Of a stretch of 64,000 nucleotides of DNA, positions 31,396 through 41,536 are shown one piece after another (within the stretch, counting starts at the first letter, position 1; every line of letters begins with the position of its first letter). Origin of the DNA: Chondrus crispus (taxonomy: Eukaryota > Rhodophyta > Florideophyceae > Gigartinales > Gigartinaceae). The DNA lies in contig NW_005179246.1 in NCBI RefSeq assembly GCF_000350225.1, forward strand, positions 31,238 through 95,237, read 5' to 3'. The notes under the pieces were generated by a model that did not search any database, was not told the origin of the DNA, and saw only the letters and a list, made by a program, of their open reading frames with translations. The translations under genes and the position numbers were made by a program.

Positions 31396-32142
31396 AGCTT
31401 GCGGTGCCATTAACCTTGCGTTTTGTGGGCGGGGAAACAGCAGCTGCTCCTGTCTGTGTGCTTCGAATTCTTCGTCGTCGTGGTGATAGCGCGCGTCGTT
31501 GATATAACCACCCATTGTGAATGGTGTAGAGACAACGCATATTGCCTTTTGACCGTTCAGCAGGTCCTTGACGGCGTTGAATCCGTGTCCGCGTATGTTA
31601 ACTTGCAGCGCATATTTGTTGTAGCGATGTATGTCTACCCCGAGTACACCGCCGCCATACTTCTTTGCCATCTGCCTGCGCTTTCCGAGATCGTGGTATG
31701 CCAACGTACCAAAGTACGAACAGATTAGATCCCCCTTCTGAAAAGTCTTTGCCGCAAATACACCCTGACCAGCCATTTGGTGCTTGATGGTTGAGGTTGT
31801 GACGAACAAACCGTTGGCAGCTGCATCAATCTGCAAAAGTTGTTTCGTGTCTGATTGTTCAAGCAGGCCTTGGTATTGACGGGGCCATTCATGGAATGGC
31901 TTGTTCATGCAGTCAATCAGGAATCCTCGATTATCCCAAGTGGATGCTAGATGAGACAGAATATGGTCGGAGAAGCATTGGTATGGTGGCATTCCTTTTG
32001 GAGCGTTCCACCTGGGATCAAGCATCTCTGGAGGGGCGTACTGTTCATGCACAGAACAAACTAAAGGAAGGAACTTCGACAATAGTTTGATATCTGTGGC
32101 CTTGGTAGCAAGCAATGGCTGATGCTGTTCTTCGTAAGACAT
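31354..32142 (-). CDS. Truncated SET-domain-like protein, overlapping the methyltransferase
   Basis: From the ATG at 32142 the frame encodes about 260 residues. A unique N-terminal region is followed by AGQGVFAAKTFQKGDLICSY then FGTLAYHDL, the usual opening of a SET domain (SAM-dependent lysine methyltransferase), and GGYINDARYHH near the place of the conserved NHS/NDAR-type motif. The frame runs across the junction at 31395/31396 into helicase-element DNA and ends 14 codons later, so the SET C-terminus is probably lost. Its start overlaps the end of the methyltransferase frame (stop at 32045) by 98 bp in a +1-related frame. It is either the next gene of an overlapping pair or once part of one protein. 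The SET call is tentative. Confidence 0.5.
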   Translation of the reverse strand: MSYEEQHQPLLATKATDIKLLSKFLPLVCSVHEQYAPPEMLDPRWNAPKGMPPYQCFSDHILSHLASTWDNRGFLIDCMNKPFHEWPRQYQGLLEQSDTKQLLQIDAAANGLFVTTSTIKHQMAGQGVFAAKTFQKGDLICSYFGTLAYHDLGKRRQMAKKYGGGVLGVDIHRYNKYALQVNIRGHGFNAVKDLLNGQKAICVVSTPFTMGGYINDARYHHDDEEFEAHRQEQLLFPRPQNARLMAPQAGLDATDTTHSSSS

Positions 32143-34230
32143 GGTTGGAAGCCACAGCAAAGCATGCCTCATCTACTTCGCACCCGACAAATCTGCGATG
32201 ATTGGGGAGAGTCATGCAAGCATGGGCAGTTGAGAAGGTACCGGCGAATAAATCCACCACGATATCACCTGGCTGAGAGAACCTGCAGATGAGTTCCTTG
32301 AGGAGGGCAACTGGTTTCTGCTCTGCGCGGAGAGCAAAGGTTTTTGATGGGTCGTTGCTGTTGCATCCTCGGAGCTGTTCACCGGGAAGAAGCCACATGA
32401 CATTGTTAATGATGTTCTTGAAGGCCGGAAATGTTGAAGGGACGTAGTTAAAGTTCTTGTAGTTAACCATCGCTTCTTTCTCTTTGTATGTAAGACTGTT
32501 TTTCTTGATATGGACTGCCAATTCGGCCCGAGTGAACACTTCTTTCCCGGGGGTACTGTGATGACTGAAGGATGTCTCTCGACTATCAAGGGCATCGAAT
32601 TCACAGTGAATGTGGGCCTCTTTTGGCCCCTGCCGAGGTCTGTAGTCGAGGCTTTGAACTTTCTACGCCATGTCATGAATTGCTGTATCGAGCAGAAAAT
32701 GATGCCGTGTTCACCTTTTCTAAAGACCATAGCTGCAGTTTTCACGACCTCGCCCATGTCTTCATTTGTGAGGCAATCATGGGCCGAGTTTTTCTTGTCC
32801 GACTGTCTTCTCGTGGTATAGGGAGGGTCACATAGAAGCAATTGAGCTCCTGAAGAACTTAAAGGGTCCGTAGGTGCGATTAAATCTTCCAGCTCGATGA
32901 TTTCCTCGAAGCTTGACCGGTACAGCCTCAGATATGGTTTCAGTGCATCTTCCAACTCTTCCATCTTTTTCTTTATCGCTTGGTTTGAAATGGCGCGAGT
33001 TCCATTGGCTGGGATCTTGGTAGAGAATGGTTCAAGTGGAGTCTCAGCAGCCGACCGCTCAGGTCTTACTGGAATAATGTTGCCAACAATATCCTTGACT
33101 CGAGGGGCTGTACGTACGTAGTTTTGTACAGCTGACCGCAATCTCATCTCCGTCTCTAACTCCTTTCGAACTGTGTTTGTAAGGCGAAGCGGTATTTTAG
33201 AAAAGCGTTGAGGAACTCCTTTGTTGTGCACTTTGAACCTTACGAAACCGGGCCATTTGATGTGAGATGGCAGTGCGTAGAGCTCGTGCGCATGCGTCAT
33301 TGAATGAATGTCTTGGAAGAACTCTGTGGCAAGAGTGCGTAGGCACTCATCCAGGCTGTTGGTTCTATCACAGACGTGTGCGAATGTTTCTTCTTTCTTA
33401 TGTGTCAGAGAAGCATGGGGCTCAAATCGCTTCGCTTGCGAGCTTCTGAGAAAGCCTTCTGTACGTGACTGAATGACCCGAAACTGAACGAAATCCGAGG
33501 TCAACTGAAGATATGGGAGGAACATGCTTTCGAAACCGTCTAAACCGAAGCTGGCAGCATACGTATCCCACGCTCTGACCACTTGCTGAATTGCAGCTCC
33601 TATTCTAACTGCTTTTTCGGTAGTGAGGGCGCTCAAGGTTAAGCTGGGAGGGTACGAGGTCGGTTGTGCTATTGATCTTGTTATTTTCCTTTTCTTTGCA
33701 GGCCTCTCCTCGTTGATGCTCTTCGTAATGTCAAGAATCGCGGATACGAAAATGAGCTGCTCGAATTGGGTGACAGGTTCCGTTTTGTAGGCGTAGGTTT
33801 TATCTTTTTTAGGCTTCGTCCATGAAAGGCCACTATCTGTGAAGAAAGAGCAAACCAAGTGCCTGTGATTTAAAGGGAATCCTTCGCGTGATGTGTGCTC
33901 GAATACGTCTCGAAGTCCCCTATCGGTTTCATTGTGCATCATATCAACGGCGGCAGCAGTGCGAAAGTACAATCCATTGCTACTAGTTTGGAGCTTGGCA
34001 ATGAGCTGAGTCTTTTCGTAGTTTGTGTAGTCGTTGCCTTCGGAAACAAAAAAGAGTATGTCCTTGACGGCTGGTGGCATCTCCATTTCTGCACGGTTAG
34101 CGAAAACCTTCTGGACCCATTCGCAGAACTTTGCAAAAGGAAGGTCTCTGGCTTTCGCAGTGGGTTCCAAAGCATCCCAAGCATCCCGAACGGCTATTGA
34201 AAGCTTTGCAAAAGTAGTGAGCTTTGCCAT
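32045..34230 (-). CDS. Beta-class N4-cytosine/N6-adenine DNA methyltransferase, two overlapping frames
   Basis: Frame A, 34230-32212, starts at an ATG in strong context (ACCATGG). After ~450 residues without recognised motifs it carries motif IV, LLLCDPPYTT (near 32812-32829). Frame B, open to 32045, carries the SAM motif, VVDLFAGTFSTAHA, followed by FVGCEVDEACF. The order DPPY then FAGT is that of N6_N4_Mtase (beta-class) enzymes, which modify exocyclic amino groups of DNA bases. The frames join by a -1 step at GGGAAAG (32548-32542), whose codons CCG GGA AAG put it in the X XXY YYZ register. This may be programmed frameshifting or a 1-bp indel. TATA-like ATATATTA lies about 30 bp before the ATG. 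Such enzymes are rare in eukaryotes and usually acquired from bacteria. Confidence 0.7.
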
Positions 34231-34289
34231 GGTAATGCTATGAGATGAAGGATGGGAGGATATATTAGGTAGAAGGCAGGGGTGGTGAT

Positions 34290-34866
34290 TGTGGTATAAC
34301 TACCTTCGTCCCGACCACTCGGAACGAGGGGGGTTAGAGGTAAGGGAGCGCGCGACGCTGGGTAACCCACGCGAGCGCGAACCGTACGGAAGGACTCGAA
34401 AAGAGGGAAGGCTCACGTGGCCGGTGACGCGCAGCCGGTCGGTGGTGTCAGATCCGGACGGCCGGTCACGGGTTAGAAGCCTGAGACTTAGAGGTAAAAC
34501 CGGACGGAGTTAGCAAAAAGCCGTAAAGGGAAGGGAGGCGAGTCTGCCTCCGTTTACTGGAACGGGGCAGGTGCCCCCGGTCTTAACCCCTAAGTGGGAC
34601 GCCAGGACACCTGTCCCGCTACAGTAGCTGTTACTTACTGTATACCAGCTACTGTGCTAAATTGGCTAATTTGTGCCATTAACTACTAATTACTAATTAC
34701 TTACCGTTCGGATCCTACACGTGTAACCAACGGGGTACCACTGTACTCCGCACCGGCCGTGTGCTGTAAATATAACTCCTTACAGTTCTTCTCGCGCTTA
34801 CAGCCCATCATACTGTGTCCCGCGGCGGCAGCGGTGGTGCGATTGCCTTCGCGCCGTTGTACTACA
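34290..34866 (-). repeat. 3' LTR of the full-length gypsy element
   Basis: 577 bp; on the plus strand it reads TGTGGTATAAC to TTGTACTACA. Sense-strand TATATTT (in GAGTTATATTTACAG, near 34775) is the probable promoter. It lies just upstream of the methyltransferase promoter and could influence it. Confidence 0.93.
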
Positions 34867-37295
34867 GACCCCCTTCCTTATCTCGCGACACGTCCCCGTC
34901 GCGGCGGACTAAAATCCGTGCCAGCTGTGACGGTCCTCTATCCCGAACGGAGACCATGTGTCGGCCGCGGAGACGCGGCCGTACAGTAGGTACCTTCCTC
35001 GGGTCCTTACCCGCATGCACACCCGCAGCGGCGGTCATTTCCCGACCCGCGCGGAGGAGTTCAGCGCTCCTGCTGCTCCCGGTTCCATTTGCGGTACGCC
35101 ACCGTTCGGATTGGGCGGCTTCAGCCTGCGCCGGGTCATCGAACAACCGGCGCAAAGAAGCGTTTTTCCAGGACCCCCCCGGAGGGCTGGCCATTTTTCC
35201 AAGAATTCCCCTTCGATTTCCTCCAAAACCCCACGGGTGCGCCCCCTCCAGCCCCGCAGCGGTACGTCCCAGACCTTTCCCCGGGCGTGCGGTACCTCTG
35301 TCGTCCAAAGCACGAGCAAAAACCGCACGGTGGTCCCTTTCCCGAACGGTTCGTATTTGGAAACCAATAGAAACTGTAAAAAACAGTTAGAAACGGCATA
35401 AACACGTTTCTGTTTCCAAATACTCCCAGGTCGGCGACGACCTCAGGAGTCTGGGACCGTTCTCGGATATGGGCTACGATTTTTATTCGCCCTTCTAGAG
35501 GGGAAATCGTAGCCCTTGTCCCCGTACAGTGCTCCCTTGATGAACCGATCGGGAACTCGGGTTTACAGGTACAGCGGACGGACCCGCTGTACCTTCAACC
35601 GTCCGGATAGGCTTGCCGTTGCGGTGGGGCGTCTTCCCCCGGCGCCGGGCATCATCAAACCGGCGCCAAAGAAGCTATTTTCCCCCACCCCCCGGAGGGC
35701 TGGCCATTTTTCCAAAAACGGCGCCCTTTCACCCGCGAGACAGCGGGGTGTGTGACCGCCAGCCTGTCCGTGCAGTCAGTGGGGAGCTCCCAGCGGCGGT
35801 ACGCTCTGCCGTTCGTCCAAAACCGGTCGGTAAGTCCTGCCATTGTCACTTTCCGCGGAGGCCCCGATTTGGAAACGAAAGGAAACTGTAAAAAACAAGC
35901 AGAAACAGCGGTTTACAGTTCCAGTTTCCAAATCCGCTTGGGCCTTCCCAAAGTCGGATTTTCCGTCTTGGGACCTCCGGACGCGGGCGGACCCGAGGAA
36001 TGCAATGCCGTTAACGGGAGGGGGCTACGATTTTTTCCCACCCTTTGAGAGGGGAAAACGTAGCCCATCCGAGGACTTAATTAAAAACCGGTGAACCGGT
36101 TCATTCCGACGGTGCAGCGAGTCCATCCGCACCGGGTCTATCCGGTCGGGTTCGCCGGTGGCGCACAGTAGTATGTGCGCGCCATGAGCGGTAGATTACC
36201 GTTTACGGGAGGCCTTCGGTCGGTTCCTATATGTAGTCCGCTGGGTTGTAGCCTACCAGCGGACATCGTAGGAGGGGTCGGTACCGGTCTCCTAGAATTT
36301 TCCTGTCGGTGTCGGCGGCCGGATCGCCCGGCGGCCCGCGATGGGTGACCTCGCGGTTGGTGCGGCGTAGTGCTGCGGAGGTGGTTTCCCGTCCCTACGC
36401 AGCACGAGGAGCTCATCCCCACCAGCGACTTGCGAGAAAATCGGCCTTTTCCTTAGTAATTTCTGCCTGCTTTTTCCTTGCGGCGGGTGACTTCTCGGCG
36501 GTTTGACGAGCTCCGATTGGGCGGTCCCCAAAATCGGTCGTATTTGGAACCGCCGCCAGTGGTCCAGCGGCCACACGTGCCGGGCGGTGTATGCCGCTCG
36601 CGCAACTCGTGGTCCACAGTGCCCTGGAGCCCCGGCGAGGTCGTGCCAATACATTATTTACGCGGCTGGGTTCCGTCTCTCGGCGGCGGGTATGCACCGG
36701 AGCGCCAAGCCGTTTGACCACCGCCGCGTCAGGTCGTCCTGCCGGCGGGTCAGCTTCCCCCCCGGCGCCGGTCCATCCGGTGCGGCTCGGGCGGTGGCAC
36801 GCGGGGGATCTGCGTGCGCCGTAAACGGGTGGTGGCCGCCTGGAGGAGACCCTCGGCGGAGTGGCCCCCCATCCGCGCCGGGTATTCCGGTGCGGGGTTT
36901 GGGGTGGCGATCTCGCTGGGTTCCGCGTGCGTCCGTGGCGATTGGCCGCCTCCTGCGCCGGGTGTTCCGGCGCGGGGTTTGCAGTGACGCGCGCGGGGTT
37001 CCGCGTGCGTCTGTGGCGATCTCGCCCCCTCCTGCGCCGGGTGTTCCGGCGCGGGGTTTGGGGTGACGCGCGCGGGGTTCCGCGTGCGTCTGTGGCGACC
37101 TCGCCCAATCCTGCGCCGGGTCTTCCGGCGCGGGGTTTGGGGTGACGCGCGCGGGGTTCCGCGTGCGTCTGTGGCGACCTCGCCCCATCCTGCCCCGGGT
37201 CTTCCGGCGCGGGGTTTGCACTGGCGATTGGCCGCCGCGCGGGGGAGGTTCTTCTCGGGATCGTCCCGCCCCGCGCTGGGTTGCCCAGTGCGGTG
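34867..37295 (-). repeat. 3' untranslated region with duplicated hairpin units
   Basis: A divergent ~520-550-bp unit occurs twice (about 35090-35520 and 35630-36070). Each unit has a GCCGGCGC...GGAGGGCTGGCCATTTTTCC block, then two hairpins. Hairpin 1 has arms GTATTTGGAAAC/GTTTCCAAATAC at 35353-35423 and GATTTGGAAAC/GTTTCCAAATC at 35866-35934. Hairpin 2 is built on GGGCTACG/CGTAGCCC at 35471-35515 and 36022-36066. A 79-bp GC-rich tandem repeat (~5 units, 36832-37232) lies nearer pol. No convincing ORF is present. Confidence 0.8.
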
Positions 37296-40200
37296 TTAGC
37301 GGTGGCGTGCTGCCGCCCGCGTGCGCCAGAAGCGGTCTATGAAGGCCTGGGGGAGTCCCTCCGCGGGTTCCCAGGTGTTGTCCGCTGGGGCGTAGCCATA
37401 CCAGCGGACCTTGTACTGGGTTCCTGTGCGGTTCTCCCGGTGACCGACCAGATGGTCGATCACATACTCCGCGGCGGGTTCGGGTTCTCCGGCCGCCGCG
37501 GGCTGGGTCGGGGCGGCCGTAGTGACGTCGCGGGGTCCCCGCGGCATCCGGGTTATCCGATCGATGCTCACGCGGTTTGAGACTCCGTCTTGATCGACGA
37601 CCACTGTGGTCTCCGTAGCGGATCGGACCCGAAACGGGCCTTCCGTTTTCGGCAACAGCTTGACGGAGGGTCCCCCGTCATTACTTGGCAGGTCTCCCCG
37701 TTCGGTACTCGTCAATGGCCGAGGTGGGCGGTCAACATAGACCAGGTCTCCCACCTCGATGACCGGACGGAAACGCACCTTCTTATCGAAGTCGGCCTGG
37801 TATCGCCTTTGCGCCGCGGTTAGCTTCACCCGCGCGCGCTCAAGGGCGTCGCCGAGTTTACGCAGCGTCGCGCGCTTGTACTGTACCGGGGTCCTCGGAT
37901 CTTCCGTGTTGGAGACGGCATCCTGCGGTACAGTACCAGGCAGTGCCAAACCGGAAGGTGGTCGCGTCAGCACCAGGTCGAACGGTGTTGTCTCCGTCGA
38001 CCGGTGGACCTGCGTGTTATACGCGAAGGTCAGGGGCTGGATGTATTCGTCCCAGTCCCTCTGGTGCTCCGCGACATAATGTCGGAGGCGCTGTACCAGA
38101 GTACGGTTGAACCGTTCGGTTTGCCCATTTGTCTGGGGGTGATAGGCGGTAGTCAGGTAATGCCTCACCCCCAGGAGGGCACACACCGCGTCGAAGAACT
38201 TGGCGGCAAATTGTGGTCCGTTATCGGTTAGCACGTAACGAGGTGCGCCGTATACGTAGACCCAATTGTCCAGGAAGGCGTTTGCCACGACCGACGCGGT
38301 GGTTGTCCGTAACGGGATGCTGCGCGTCAGCTTCGTAAACCGGTCGGTCATGACGAGCACGTGGCGATTCCCGTGCGCCGTCTTCGGTAAAGGGCCCAGC
38401 AGGTCCATGGCGACGAAATCCAGCGGTCCTGCCGCTGGGAAGAGCTTGAGATCCTTCTGGTGCCTCACCAGGGTTCCCCGGGTGGCAGCGCAGGACGCGC
38501 AGTTCCGTACGGTACTGAAGGCGTCGTTGGCCATATGAGGCCAATAATATTCCCGCCGGAGGGTATAGTACATCCTCGTACCGCCCGGGTGTCCGGCTAG
38601 GCGGGGATGATGGGCGAGGTACAATATCTTCGCCCGGAGCCGCTTCGGTACCACCCGCTGCAGGGTCCCATCGAGGGGGGACTTGCGGACGACGAACCCG
38701 TATCGGTCAATGTCGTAACGCGAGTCCGGGTTCCCCACAGTCTCGGCGGCCGCCCTGCAGAAGGGGTCGTCGGCCTGTTCCCGAAGGAACTCTTCCACCG
38801 TTACGGATGAGACGTCGCGTTCTTCGGGTATAACCGCGAACGCGTGCTCAGCTCTCCCCGGGTCGACGGGGGTCTCCCAGTGTACGGTACCTTGGCGGGG
38901 GTTATGCTCCTCCTCTTGCCATTGTACCGCGAAACACGGGACCTCGTCGTCAACCGGTTCGAAGGTTGCGCCGTCAACTCGGAGGCGTGATACACCATCC
39001 GCCAGTTGGTGCTTAATACCCGGCCGGTACTGTACGTCGTAGTCGTACTCGGCTAGGCGGAGACGCCAGCGCGCTAGCCGGCCGGAGCTATCCGCCAGGT
39101 TGAGAACCCAGCGGAGGGCCTCATGATCCGTACGGAGGTCGAACGTATTCCCATACAGGTATGGTCGAAGCGTGAGAATACTCCATACGACGGCGAGGCA
39201 TTCCTTCTCGGTAGTGGTGTAGTTCCTCTCCGCGTCCGTGAGAGCGCGGCTCCAATAACCGATCGGTAGGCGGTCGCCGTCCGGCTGCTCCTGTAGTAGG
39301 GCACAGCCGACCTGGTACGCGCAAGCGTCCGTGTCCAGGGTGTATTTCTTTCCGTAACGGGGTAGAGCGAGGATCGGTGGGGACACGAGGCGCTTCTTGA
39401 GTTCCACGAACGCCTCGTATTCCTCATCGGTAAGAACCTCAAACTCGAAGGGTTGATTTTTCCCCGTCTTCCGGTTTAGCGGAGCGGCTATTTTCACGAA
39501 GCCCTTCACGAACCGACGGTACACGTTGCATATTCCTAAGAATGACTGCAATTCCGTTTGGTTCTGGGGAGGTCGAGCGCGCTCGATGGCGACCACGTTG
39601 CGGCGCTCGACCTCCAACCTGCCTGGTCGAATCACGTGTCCCAGGTTGGTGACCGAGGTGTCGAAGAAGGCGCACTTCGACAGCTTCAGCGACACGCCCG
39701 CGTCCCGCAGTAGGCGCAGAACCTCGCGGGCGTGCGCGACGTGTTCCGTTACGGTCTTGGAGTAGATGATAACATCGTCCAGGTAGACCAGAGCGGTTTC
39801 CCACTTTACCCGCGACAGTATGATGTCGACGGCCCGCTGAAAGGTCGCGGGGGCGTTCTTCAAACCGAACGGCATGCGGAGGAAACGGTACAACCCGCAA
39901 TGCGACGCGAACGTCGTCTTGTCGCGGTCCTCCTCGGCGATTTCTACTTGCCAATACCCGCTGTTGCAATCCAGCGTGGTAAAGACAGTAGCGTCGCCGA
40001 GGGAATCGATGCACTCGTCCATCCTCGGCAACGGATAGGAATCCCGAACGGTGACTGCGTTGAGCTTTCTGTAGTCGACACAGAACCGCATGGTACCATC
40101 CTTTTTAGGGACAAATACCACGGGGCTTGCCCATTCGGCCGTGGCGGGTTCGATTACCCCTGCCCGGAGCATGCGGTCGATCTCCGTTTTCTCTTTTTCC

Positions 40201-40793
40201 CGTGCGGTTGGTCCGGCGCGGTAAGGCGCCTGGTAAATCGGGCGAGCACCGGGCTTGAGCTCAATCCGGTGCTTCGTGGCCCCGATTTTTCCCAGCCGGC
40301 CGGTCCACATGTCCTTGAATTCGGACAGTACCTCGAGGATCTCCGAGCGTACCTCCTCGTCCTCGGCACCGATGTGGACGTCCTCCTGCCAGGCGTTGGG
40401 GTCCTCCTCAGGGGCGGCGGTGTCTTCGGGTTTATCCGTTCCAACCGCCCCGGGGTGCGCCTTGGGCGGCGTGGCTTGTTCAGCCCCGCCCTTGTCCGTA
40501 CGGTTGTCAGCGGCTTCTTCCGCGCCCTCCTTTGCGGTTGAGAGGTTGGAATTAAATATCCCTCCCCCTTCCTTAGCTTCGGCCGCTTCCGCGGCCGAGT
40601 CGCCAAGGGTCAGGATGTGAGTGGGCGACGGAAGAGCCAGTCCGACCACGGTATGCTTCGGAATGTGAACCGAGCGGTGCCCAAAATTGCTGAGCATTAC
40701 CGAGAACGGTTTTTGGGGGCAACATCCATGACCCCCTGTGCCATGAGGGTCAAATTCCTGTGCGCGGTTTTTGGGGAGTTCTGTAAAAAACAC
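37296..40793 (-). CDS. pol: Pol: RT, RNase H, integrase, chromodomain
   Basis: A 1,165-codon frame. It opens at a GTG in overlap with the protease frame, so translation presumably arrives by frameshift. Domains: end of the protease-linked region (~1-60); RT with FCVDYRKLNAVTV and YLDDVIIYSK (~337); RNase H with LDTDACAYQVG (~484) and TDHEALRW; integrase zinc finger (HHPRLAGHPGG...NCASCA, ~727); DDE residues in MDLLGPL (~794), LTDNGPQF (~854) and TNGQTERFNRT (~886); and a C-terminal chromodomain (AEYVIDHLVGH...YKVRWYGYAPADNTWEPAEG, ~1105-1155). All catalytic motifs are intact. It copies element RNA into DNA and integrates it, with the chromodomain probably guiding integration to marked chromatin. 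Confidence 0.95.
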   Translation of the reverse strand: MFFTELPKNRAQEFDPHGTGGHGCCPQKPFSVMLSNFGHRSVHIPKHTVVGLALPSPTHILTLGDSAAEAAEAKEGGGIFNSNLSTAKEGAEEAADNRTDKGGAEQATPPKAHPGAVGTDKPEDTAAPEEDPNAWQEDVHIGAEDEEVRSEILEVLSEFKDMWTGRLGKIGATKHRIELKPGARPIYQAPYRAGPTAREKEKTEIDRMLRAGVIEPATAEWASPVVFVPKKDGTMRFCVDYRKLNAVTVRDSYPLPRMDECIDSLGDATVFTTLDCNSGYWQVEIAEEDRDKTTFASHCGLYRFLRMPFGLKNAPATFQRAVDIILSRVKWETALVYLDDVIIYSKTVTEHVAHAREVLRLLRDAGVSLKLSKCAFFDTSVTNLGHVIRPGRLEVERRNVVAIERARPPQNQTELQSFLGICNVYRRFVKGFVKIAAPLNRKTGKNQPFEFEVLTDEEYEAFVELKKRLVSPPILALPRYGKKYTLDTDACAYQVGCALLQEQPDGDRLPIGYWSRALTDAERNYTTTEKECLAVVWSILTLRPYLYGNTFDLRTDHEALRWVLNLADSSGRLARWRLRLAEYDYDVQYRPGIKHQLADGVSRLRVDGATFEPVDDEVPCFAVQWQEEEHNPRQGTVHWETPVDPGRAEHAFAVIPEERDVSSVTVEEFLREQADDPFCRAAAETVGNPDSRYDIDRYGFVVRKSPLDGTLQRVVPKRLRAKILYLAHHPRLAGHPGGTRMYYTLRREYYWPHMANDAFSTVRNCASCAATRGTLVRHQKDLKLFPAAGPLDFVAMDLLGPLPKTAHGNRHVLVMTDRFTKLTRSIPLRTTTASVVANAFLDNWVYVYGAPRYVLTDNGPQFAAKFFDAVCALLGVRHYLTTAYHPQTNGQTERFNRTLVQRLRHYVAEHQRDWDEYIQPLTFAYNTQVHRSTETTPFDLVLTRPPSGLALPGTVPQDAVSNTEDPRTPVQYKRATLRKLGDALERARVKLTAAQRRYQADFDKKVRFRPVIEVGDLVYVDRPPRPLTSTERGDLPSNDGGPSVKLLPKTEGPFRVRSATETTVVVDQDGVSNRVSIDRITRMPRGPRDVTTAAPTQPAAAGEPEPAAEYVIDHLVGHRENRTGTQYKVRWYGYAPADNTWEPAEGLPQAFIDRFWRTRAAARHR

Positions 40794-41536
40794 AGCCCCC
40801 CCACCGGCGTGGCGACCCTCACCATGGCCTGCGTCATCGGGGGAATTGTCACCCCTCTGACGAGGCGGATCTTCCGTGACGGTGTGTTGGCCGGGAACGC
40901 CACCTGCTTCCGTTCGGGTTTATCCGACGGCGGTAGTTGTTGTGCGGTGCTCCTCGAGGCCATCTTGCGGTCGTGCCTCGAGGGGGTTGTTCCGACTAAC
41001 GCCACGGGTGGCGCGTCGTGGAACACGACCTTCCGTTGCGGTGGGAGGATCGCCTTGACGTGGCGATCCAGGAAGGTCGTGCCGAGGATACAGTCCACGG
41101 CGAGGCTCGTGACTACCAGGAACGGGACGCGCGCCACAAACTCACCGATTCGGACGAGCAGGGGGATTTCCCCTAGTGCCTTCATCGCGCGGTTTGACGC
41201 GTCGATGAGCGCTGGGCTCCGAACCGGTTTTATCGATGGTCGCCACGACTCGGCGACACACCGTAAATGGATGAGGTTCGGGCCGGCTCCTGAGTCAAGC
41301 ACTGGCGTGATGGCGACCATCAACGCCTGCTTCTGACCAACCGTCGCGGAGATCTTGTAATTCTGCTTCTTGAAGAAGCAGATGGCCTGGACTTCCGTTC
41401 GGTTACCCGGCTGCGCTTCCACTGGCGCAGCCGGATCGGGGGTGCCTAAGCTTCTGAGGCTGGGCACGGGGAGAGACGTCGTCGCCTCTACGCGTCCTCT
41501 CCGGCTTCCCCCGTCAGCAGCAAGTCCTCGCGGGTT
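40697..41536 (-). CDS. pro: Retroviral-type aspartic protease frame
   Basis: Open from 41536 (just after a TGA at 41537-41539) to 40697, overlapping gag by about 49 bp and pol by at least 97 bp. The active-site word is VLDSGAGPNLI, a D-S-G-A retropepsin signature, with the second conserved region at LAVDCILGTTFLDRH. There is no ATG near the start (first alternative is a GTG at 41467), so expression by -1 shift from gag is likely. The region homologous to the protease-RT linker in the related element is split between this frame and pol. Confidence 0.8.
   Translation of the reverse strand, partial: NPRGLAADGGSRRGRVEATTSLPVPSLRSLGTPDPAAPVEAQPGNRTEVQAICFFKKQNYKISATVGQKQALMVAITPVLDSGAGPNLIHLRCVAESWRPSIKPVRSPALIDASNRAMKALGEIPLLVRIGEFVARVPFLVVTSLAVDCILGTTFLDRHVKAILPPQRKVVFHDAPPVALVGTTPSRHDRKMASRSTAQQLPPSDKPERKQVAFPANTPSRKIRLVRGVTIPPMTQAMVRVATPVGGLCFLQNSPKTAHRNLTLMAQGVMDVAPKNRSR

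Noticed and set aside
36413-37221. 187-231-codon ORFs after pol
   Set aside because: Translations of the 79-bp GC-rich tandem repeat in different frames.
40697-40793. Canonical slippery heptamer at the protease-pol join
   Set aside because: The C5A5 run is suggestive, but in the zero frame it reads CCC AAA AAC, which does not satisfy X XXY YYZ.
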